A stretch of DNA of 64,000 nt from Topomyia yanbarensis (lineage: Eukaryota > Arthropoda > Insecta > Diptera > Culicidae): the NCBI RefSeq assembly GCF_030247195.1, contig NC_080672.1:10416001-10480000 (forward strand), read 5' to 3'. The stretch's first letter is position 1; every line of letters begins with the position of its first letter. Below are positions 57,148 to 64,000 of the stretch, one piece after another. A program made the position numbers and the translations under genes. Below the pieces are notes generated by a model. It saw only the letters and a program-made list of their open reading frames with translations. It did no database searches and was not told the origin of the DNA.

Positions 57148-60100
57148 TGTTGCGGCAGAGCGCAATTTCTAGTCGTCCCATCGCCTTTATACTTTTCTGC
57201 ATTTAAAACTGAATCTGTGATATTGAGCAATAATAAAAGCAGTTCAGTCTAAGCCAGCCACCGCCGGCGGCGGTCGCTTGATCGTAGTTCATTGTTTCCT
57301 TTCCACTTCTATCACAGTCCGTCTTTGTGTTACTTTTTCGTATACGTTGGAGTTTTGTGCGTCGAAAGTTGGATGGCAGGAAATGGGTCCTACCGCTGAG
57401 AACGAACAGCGCATCATTGTACGAATACAGCGCACTACTTCTAACGTGATTGTTTAGAACCAGAGAAAATACGATTGTCGCTGGTTGGATTTTCCAGTTT
57501 TCAACTGCAACCAGAATATTAGTCACGAGCGAGAGGTTTCTATTGAAATAATTATGAGAAAATAAATTGTGTAGAAATTCATAATTGAGCGAGAGGGTTC
57601 AACCTATCGGTGCGAGAGGACTCCATTGGAATTATTGAGCGAGAGGTCTCATACTATATTAGAGCGGAAGGACTTCATAAATGAATTCGACTAAAGAAAA
57701 AAAGAAAATAGATTATGTGAACATAAAATTTAGTAACATTAATGATTTTGTGTAAATATGAATTGTGTATTATCAATTTATTAATTGAATCGTTTTATCT
57801 CTGATGTATAGAAAGACCAGAAAGAAATACTTTAAAACTCTCTCAACTGGCAAAGAAATAGCTGAAATAAGAGATGAGCACACATAATTAAGCAAGAAGC
57901 TGAAGATAGCCGAGGAAACAATTATGTCACTCCGGACGAGCTTACGTTCTCCTGATTTTCATAGCACAGGGGTAGACAGCGTAGCATTCGATGAATATCT
58001 GGGTCTTCGAGCACCCAACGAACCACGAACGAGATAGGGAATGAAGTGTCGCGATTTATGTCTTCCGTTAATCAAATTTCTGTTTCCTCCATCAATCTAC
58101 CGGAGTGCAAGTCTACCGTCGAGGGGGAACAAATTGGAAGGCGGGATTTTGAGGCATGGAAAGACTTTGTAATGGATTCACTGAAGCTAGCTGGTGTAGG
58201 TGACGAGGCCATCCAGTTCATTATGTTCAAAGAGAAGGCAGGTCAACACTCCTCGAAATATACAATAACACGAAATCGTCCAGTGCAGTACAGATCGTCC
58301 TTTGAAGGCATATGCTACAGCAAAGGCGATTTCTATTATGTCTACCTTCGAAGCCTGTTTGTATGTTTCGAAAGATCGTCCAACCGTGCTAGAGAAATTC
58401 GATGTCGTAAAGGGATTCCGCTCCTTGCTGGGTCAAGCGACGGCAACCCGATATGGTGTTCTGTTATTAGGTCTGAATGTATCTGTGATACCAGATAAAA
58501 CAATCCAATGTATGGTATGAAGCGGGCGAAATTGCATCGATAACTATAGCAAGTGGTGTGTTTTCCCAGTTTAACGTACACCCGGTACAGATTAATTACG
58601 ACAGAGCAAGGTTACCGTGTCGAAATATCTTCATGAATTTTCAATAGCTCTCAAGCCTATTGTTGAACAGAGATTGCAACAGCTCTTATCAGCGGATATT
58701 ATTGAGAGAGTGACAGACAATATGGATACTTCGTTCTACTCCTCAATGTTAGCGATTCCCAAAGGAGAGAAGATGTAAGGCTAGTTATCGATTCAAGAGG
58801 TCGTAACAGTTATATAACAAGAACGCCATTTGCTATGCTATGCTTGAAGGCAATTTTAGCAGACCTGAACTGCGCTCAATGGTTTTTCCATATTGAGCTA
58901 CATGAAAATAGTCGTCATCTTACAAACTTCTGCATGGAGTTTGGTATGTTCCGGAATGTTAGTTTACCGTTTGGTCTATGCAACGTACCGGACATTTTCC
59001 AAAAAGTTTTGCAGAGGAAAGTTTTGGGAGGTTGCAAGGGGGTGAAGAACTACATGGAGGATATCCTAATTTCCGGCAAAACAAGAGAACACGATGCTAA
59101 TTTAAAGGCAGTATTGGAACGATTGCGAGAACACAAGGTAAGAATGAATATTTCCAAATGCGTTTTTGGGAGTCAACGAAAACTTCAGGAGACCAATCAC
59201 AATCTTAGAAGCGAAGACCTTCTTGCGACTCGTTACTTGCCTTACCGTTCATGCTAGATCCTTGTTGTCTCTTGCTGTAGGCAGAAGCCGTCTCCACTCC
59301 ACTCGGTCCATTGCTGCTTGTCGTCAGCCTCGCAGTCTTCGAAGGGTCCGCAGGCGGTCCTCTATCTGGTCCACCGCGCTCGCTGTGCGCCCCGCTTTCT
59401 TGTTCCTGTAGGGTCGCCCTCAAGAACCATCTTCACCGGGTCGTCGTCCGACATTCTTACGACGTGTTCAGTCCACCGCAAACGTCCTATTTTTGCGATA
59501 TGCGCGATGGATGGTTCTTCCAGCAGCTGATGCAACTCATGGTTCATTCGCCTGCGCCACGCTCTGTCTTCCATCTGTACGCCACCATAGATGGTACGCA
59601 ACACCTTTCGTTCGAAAACTCCAAGGGCGCGTTGGTCATCCTCGAGCATAGTCCAGGTCTCGTGGCCGTAGAGGACCACCGGTCTAATCAGCGTCTTGTA
59701 GATAATCAACTTCGTGCGGCGGCGAATTTTGTTCGAGCGGAGCGTCCTCCGGAGTCCAAAGTAGGCACGATTTCTCGCCAAGATTCGTCTCTGAATTTCT
59801 CTGCTGGTATCATTGTCGGCGGTTACCGGTGAGCCCAAATACACGAATTCGTCGACCATCTCGATTTCGTTACCGTCAAGTCGAGCTAGGGATGGGAGGT
59901 TCACATTATCGTCTCTAAAACCTCTTCCTCTCATGTATTTTGTCTTCGAAACGTTTATGGCAAGTCCAATCCTGCTGGCTTCAGCTTTCAGTCTGATGTA
60001 CGTTTCCGACACCGCTTCACAGCTCCGTACCATTATGTCAATATCGTCGGCAAAGCCAAGTAACTGGACGGACTTCCTGAAGATCGTGCCCCTCGTGTCT

Positions 60101-60520
60101 ATCCCCGCTCTCCTTATTACACCTTCTAACGCAACGTTGAACAGCAGGCACGATATACCATCACCTTGCCGTAACCCTCTTCGAGATTCAAAGGGGCTCG
60201 AAAGTGTCCTTGATACTCGAACAACGCACATCATCCGATCCATCGTCGCTTTGACTAATCGTGTTAGCTTATCCTGAAAAACGCACTCGTGCGAAAACTG
60301 CTATAGCTGATCTCGATCGATTGTGTCATATGCCGATTTGAAATCGATGAATAAATGATGTGTGGGCACGTTGCATTCGCGGCACTTCTGCAGAACCCGC
60401 CGAATCGCGAATATTTGGTCCGTGGTGGCGCGGGAACCCATGAATACCGCTTGGCTTGGGACTCGTTACATTTATTGACAAATTTGTACCGCATCACGCC
60501 ACGAAAACACGTTTTAATGA
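57148..60520 (+). mobile_element. Ty3/gypsy element, 3'-truncated, interrupted by an RTE copy
   Basis: An LTR-like leader (from TGTTGCGGCAGAGCGC at 57148, AATAAA near 57234, GCGAGAGG repeats at 57530-57650) precedes a gag start (FEAWKDFVMDSLKLAGVGDE, 58150). Protease and RT are in shifting frames: SKYLHEFSIALKPIVEQRLQ (58620), SADIIERVTDN, RLVIDSRGRNSYI-like, LCLKAILADLNCAQWFFHIE (58840), FGMFRNVSLPFGLCNVPDIF and YMEDILISG, where the usual DD pair is ED. At 59222 the RT is cut by the RTE copy, and it resumes at 60470 as FIDKFVPHHATKTRF, joining the preceding EAKTFLRLVT. It ends by about 60520 against the ZAD gene 3' end. Later domains are lost. Confidence 0.8.
59237..60454 (-). mobile_element. 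RTE-type retrotransposon, 5'-truncated, nested in gypsy with 15-bp target duplication
   Basis: Read on the minus strand: TKYSRFGGFCRSA (variant join), [22 protein letters not shown] start, then an open frame from 60243 of 293 residues: [20 protein letters not shown], active site [86 protein letters not shown]. The FADD catalytic pair is intact. It ends with CTAGCATGAACGGTAAGGCA and AGT. Flanks are CTTGCGACTCGTTAC (59222-59236) and CTTGGGACTCGTTAC (60455-60469), a 15-bp target duplication with one mismatch. It is about 1.2 kb with the endonuclease lost, so it is not mobile on its own. Confidence 0.92.
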
Positions 60521-60574
60521 TTTGCATGTGGTTTATTTACAACTAATTCTAATTGCACAGACTATACTCCTACT

Positions 60575-61993
60575 CTAGTGATTGCTATGTTGTTGTTCTT
60601 TGCTGCATTTCATCGTATTGCAACCTTCTACCCTTCTAATTTCAGATCGATCGGTATCCGTGGAAGCGTGACTACGTTTCTCGTGAATGTTCTTCTCGTG
60701 TGTACGCATACCCCACTTGTTGTTGAATCTGTATACAAACAGTTTGCCGTAGAATATATCGATAGACAAATTTTAAATTCTAATTAACTTACTTTTTACC
60801 GCAATAGCTGCACTTGTGCGGAAATTCACCCGAATGAATGATGGAATGCTGTGTCAAATAACGTTGCAAAGTGAAACCTTTGCCACACACATTGCAGATG
60901 AAGTCTTTTTCGGCTTTCTGATTTTGTTCGTGCCTCTGCAGATGGTATTTCAGTGCTCGACTCGGACCTCGAATAGTTTTTCCGCAAACATGACAATTGT
61001 GCACTTCAACGCCGTTCTCGCTGTGCATTCGTTTCACGTGTCGTAAGCGATTGTAGCGACCGAAAAATGTGAGCGTGCAACCCGTCACCGTACAGGAGTA
61101 TGGCTTGATACCTGAAAACAGTGCAAAATTATTGACATGCATACATAAAGTTGTTTTATTTAGCACTAACCTAAATGCTGATTTTTGTGACCTTCGGCTG
61201 ACTCCCCGCAGACTCGCTTACCACAAAAGTCACATAACTGTGGCATGAATTCAGGCTGTTCCTTCGGCTTACGCCCTCGACGATTTCCACTGTGCACGTT
61301 CTCTACTCTGTTGGAACGTCTTTTCCGTTCATTCAACGGGACATCATCATCACTAGTACTAGTCACAGTTTCCCTGCCGTCACCATCCTCGTCAGACAGA
61401 GAATAATTTGCCCTTACTTGTTCGTTTGGTTGATCGTCAGAAGCTTCCACTGGAACGACTCCTTCCGTTAGTTCACATACCGGTTCCAATTTTATATCAG
61501 GTTCAGAGGAGCTGAGTCCGTCAACAATCGTTTGAGGTTCGAGTTCTGCTCGGTATTCTCTATAAGCCGACTCAATCATTCTCCTGTGATTATGAACCAA
61601 ATCTCTGCAAAGCGCAACCGCCTCAACACGGTCTTGGCGATACCAGTCGTCACTTTTGATGTTTGTTTTCCCGGCCAGCAGGAGTCTATTGGCTTGTATG
61701 GTAGCCGTTCTAAAATCAAGTATGATGTCTAAAAGGTTGGAACAGTTCGAGCAAATATGACGATATTGATCCTTGCGCTGGATTTTCTTCTTCACCAGTG
61801 CCAATATTTTTATTTTGTGTTCTTTTGTAATAATTTGAAGATTGTTCAGTGAAGTGTTTCGTAGGCATATTCGGCAGCAGGATATGGTGTCAGGGGTCGA
61901 TTTAGTTTCGTTACTAGAGTGCTCAGCTTGTTCTTGCTTGAGATTTGGCATCCATGGTTTGAATGCAATCTGACTGCTACAGGCCGTCTCCAT
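60575..61993 (-). CDS. ZAD and C2H2 zinc-finger transcription factor, three exons
   Basis: Exons on the minus strand: 61993-61171, 61111-60793 and 60728-60575, with introns of 59 and 64 bp, giving 431 residues. The N-terminal ZAD (residues about 39-110) has cysteine pairs 40/43 and 81/84; ZADs mediate dimer formation in insect DNA-binding proteins. A Glu/Asp/Ser-rich linker (about 160-235) with a basic RRGRKPKEQP patch follows. Five C2H2 fingers: 254-273, 281-304 (C-x4-C type), 314-335, 347-367 and 375-396. The fifth is completed only by exon 3, where CSYCGKK joins FNNKWGMRTHEKNIH to give C-x2-C-x12-H-x4-H. Read through without that splice, the protein would stop after two cysteines of the finger. 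It acts in the nucleus as a sequence-specific DNA-binding protein; the target is unknown. ZAD families expand by lineage, so no symbol is given. Confidence 0.9.
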
Positions 61994-62855
61994 TTCGTTT
62001 CACGAAATGAAATCACTAAACGAGATCTAAAAAGGCTATCTTAAAACAGAACTTATTGACGTGTATATAATATTTCCATTAGTTGAAAATGTAGTTATTT
62101 TTCCTTGATCTGCATTGGTCAAGTTCCGTGGTTCTGAGGAGACGAAGTTGATACACCTGAACTAAATAAAGTTAGGTTTTGTGCATTTCATGCATAAAGA
62201 CGGTTTTAAACCAATTTTCTCTCTAGGGAGTAATATAGTATTTTGCTATACGTTCGCTTGCTTAGCTAAAAACAAGGTTTAATTTCAGTATGTCTCATCA
62301 GCAAACAGAATCGCTTCACTTAGGAGACATCGAATGTAGTGTTTCCAATTTTGGACTAACGTCAGCCCGGTGCATTGGTCAAGTGTCGTGGTTCTGAAGA
62401 GACGAAGTCGAAACGCAAACACTTGGATTAATCCTGAAAAATAGTTTTCACTACCAAGTTCTCGTTAACACTAATAAAATTAGAAATTACAATTATTGAA
62501 ACTTATATTAGATGAAACAAAATCGTAATACGAACTCTGGAAATTATGCTATGTACTTGCAAGCGGAGTGCATTGTACAATCAAACGGCAACAATAACAA
62601 ACCCGTGTCAAAAAAACGAAAAGGTCCCCTATTATTAACTCGAATCAATACTCGCCGAAATGACAATAATTGACGCCCAAAGGTGATTTACTCAATTTTC
62701 TGCTTAGTGGAGAAAAATTTGGTTTTCATTCATATTTTATCCTTAGGGAGTAATGTAGCATAGTGCAAAATAGTGTTAAATCAAACCAAGTTTCGATTTC
62801 ACTGGTTCTCATCAGCGTAAACAGAATATCTTTTCTTGTTGGACACAACGCTTGG
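61994..62855. other. 5' flank of the ZAD gene with duplicated repeat blocks
   Basis: Nearest 61994 is the promoter side of the ZAD gene. Further out, TGCATTGGTCAAGT.CCGTGGTTCTGA.GAGACGAAG occurs at about 62110-62150 and again at 62370-62408, and TAGGGAGTAAT.TAG with CTCATCAGC..AACAGAAT occurs at 62224-62310 and 62743-62828. The TTTTCACTACCAAGTT block at 62437 is shared with 34007. These look like repeated parts of a Tc1-type element family next to the transposase piece at 62856. Confidence 0.45.
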
Positions 62856-63215
62856 CTAATGGTCGTCGTTATACAAACCTACTTTTGAGCCCATTATCTC
62901 GCAGCCTTCGCATACAGTCTTTGTACTGACGTTTAGTTTGAAATTATCCTTGATAGTACGGCTGGTTACACTCGGATTCTTCTTAACTTCTCGAACTATT
63001 CGGCGATCTTCCAGATTAGTCGGTTTTCGCTTTCTACCACGACCGGCTTTGTAGGCTACGGTTCCAAGCGCATTAAATTTCCGCGCAATATTCCATACAG
63101 CTCCTTCTCTTACTTCAAACTTTCGTGCAACAAATCTGTTGGATAAATCACGTGCATGATCTTTTTCAAATAAATTTCGAACTTGAAGAGAAATTTGTTT
63201 AAAAGCCATGATCAA
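62856..63215 (-). mobile_element. Tc1/mariner-type transposase N-terminal fragment
   Basis: A 119-residue frame whose likely start is the ATG at 63209 (MAFKQISLQVRNLFEKDHAR). It has a paired-like helix-turn-helix DNA-binding layout: RFVARKFEVREGAVWNIARK, then a GRGRKRKPTNLEDRRIVREV hook (the GRPR-like AT-hook) and a second helix-turn-helix NPSVTSRTIKDNFKLNVSTK. The DDE catalytic domain that should follow is missing; the frame ends after about 119 residues. A truncated Tc1-family gene. Confidence 0.8.
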
Positions 63216-64000
63216 AGCACTTCAACAGACTGCAACACCATACCAACGATGGCAACAATACATTTATCGTGTTGAGACAGGAACGTATCATTTACTTTTG
63301 TGTTAGTGAGAGATGTAGTGCATGGGTGCCAGAGTTTTGAACATTCGAACTTGATGCGTATTTTATTTTGTCCGCATGAAATATGGCTTAATTTAATTTA
63401 ACAGAAATATCACAAATTCTAATTTTTTTTTGTTATCACTCATCATGATATCAAACATGGGTTATATTCTACAAACTGTTGTGATGCAAAAAGCAGTTGT
63501 AAATTAAACATGTACTTTTTCCCCAAATATGAGTTCTCCACAAGGTGCGTACTTTTTATTTTGTCGCGTACTGTAGGTTTTGCTTAGGGAAACAAATCGT
63601 GTCTTTGTTTTTGGAGCTAGCGTACATCCGGCGCTTGCTTGATCCTGACACTAAGTTAGTGTTGGATTCTGATGAGTCGATCTCGAAACGCAAATTCCAT
63701 AACTAATTTAGTTATAAGTTTTGTACAACACATAAACGTCTTTAGGGTTACCAACCATTCGCATTTTAAAAGACATGTCCTTAATTTCGAAGTTTTTGCG
63801 AATTGTCCTTATTGAAGTAGAATACTTCTAACGTTTCAATATGGGGTCCCGTTTCAAAAATTTCAGTTGATAAATTTTCCCAGGTTTGAAACGCGAATAT
63901 CTTCCGTTCTACTAATCGAAATCGCAATACTTTTGCACTACCTGATCGGAAATTCGTGCACGTATTTCGTATTAAATTTCGGAATTAGTGCGACTACTAT
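63216..64000. other. Intergenic DNA, no gene seen
   Basis: No coding region or repeat was recognised. TTTCAAAAATTTCAGTTGATAA and GTTTGAAACGCGAATATC words near 63850-63900 may be repeat pieces but have no partner in the window that I could see. Confidence 0.35.

Noticed and set aside
1..64000. CRISPR array, bacterial operon, prophage or endogenous viral gene
   Set aside because: Repeats lack regular spacers, genes are spliced and widely spaced, and apart from retrotransposons no viral gene was recognised.

Overview
This window is nuclear DNA of an insect, most likely a culicine (Aedes-like) mosquito. The reasons are short spliced introns of about 60 bp, a mosquito/fly-type zinc-finger gene with a ZAD domain, RTE, I-clade and Ty3/gypsy retrotransposons, many AT-rich inverted-repeat MITEs, and very low gene density. 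No bacterial, organellar or viral gene organisation was seen. The genus is an inference; no alignment could be run.

Three apparently intact protein genes were found. (1) A two-exon gene on the minus strand (22786-24527) encodes a 316-residue protein with an N-terminal four-cysteine module. (2) Pds5, the cohesin regulator, is on the plus strand (35645-52503) in eight coding exons giving 1189 residues; its third intron is 12.9 kb and packed with transposons. (3) A ZAD/C2H2 zinc-finger transcription factor is on the minus strand (60575-61993) in three exons giving 431 residues; a small last exon completes its fifth finger.

Two broken gene copies sit side by side at 15.4-19.3 kb: a glycogen branching enzyme copy (plus) and a TFIIE-alpha copy (minus). 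Both keep intron-like interruptions with splice signals, so they look like fragments copied from DNA and not from mRNA.

Most of the remainder is mobile DNA. From left to right: small MITEs; a diverged tandem repeat at 4.5-5.3 kb that recurs inverted at 14.8-15.4 kb; a 3.5 kb non-autonomous element with minisatellite ends (7.7-11.2 kb); a degraded I-clade LINE with RNase H (11.6-14.8 kb); a MITE split by a second element (20.0-21.0 kb); a Ty3/gypsy element with one recognisable LTR (26.9-30.2 kb, minus); the Pds5 intron with RTE fragments, a gypsy element carrying a nested RTE copy, and foldback elements (39-51 kb); fragments of two further LINEs (53-56.6 kb); and a second gypsy element with another nested RTE copy (57.1-60.5 kb) lying against the 3' end of the ZAD gene. 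Both nested RTE copies have recognisable target-site duplications of about 15 bp.

The genes do not form a pathway. Pds5 and the ZAD protein are unrelated neighbours, and the window reads as a gene-poor, transposon-rich mosquito chromosomal segment. No wholly new biological system could be demonstrated. The most unusual items are the paired intron-bearing gene fragments, the precisely dated-by-nesting RTE insertions, a near-perfect 79-nt hairpin, and several uncatalogued-looking foldback elements.
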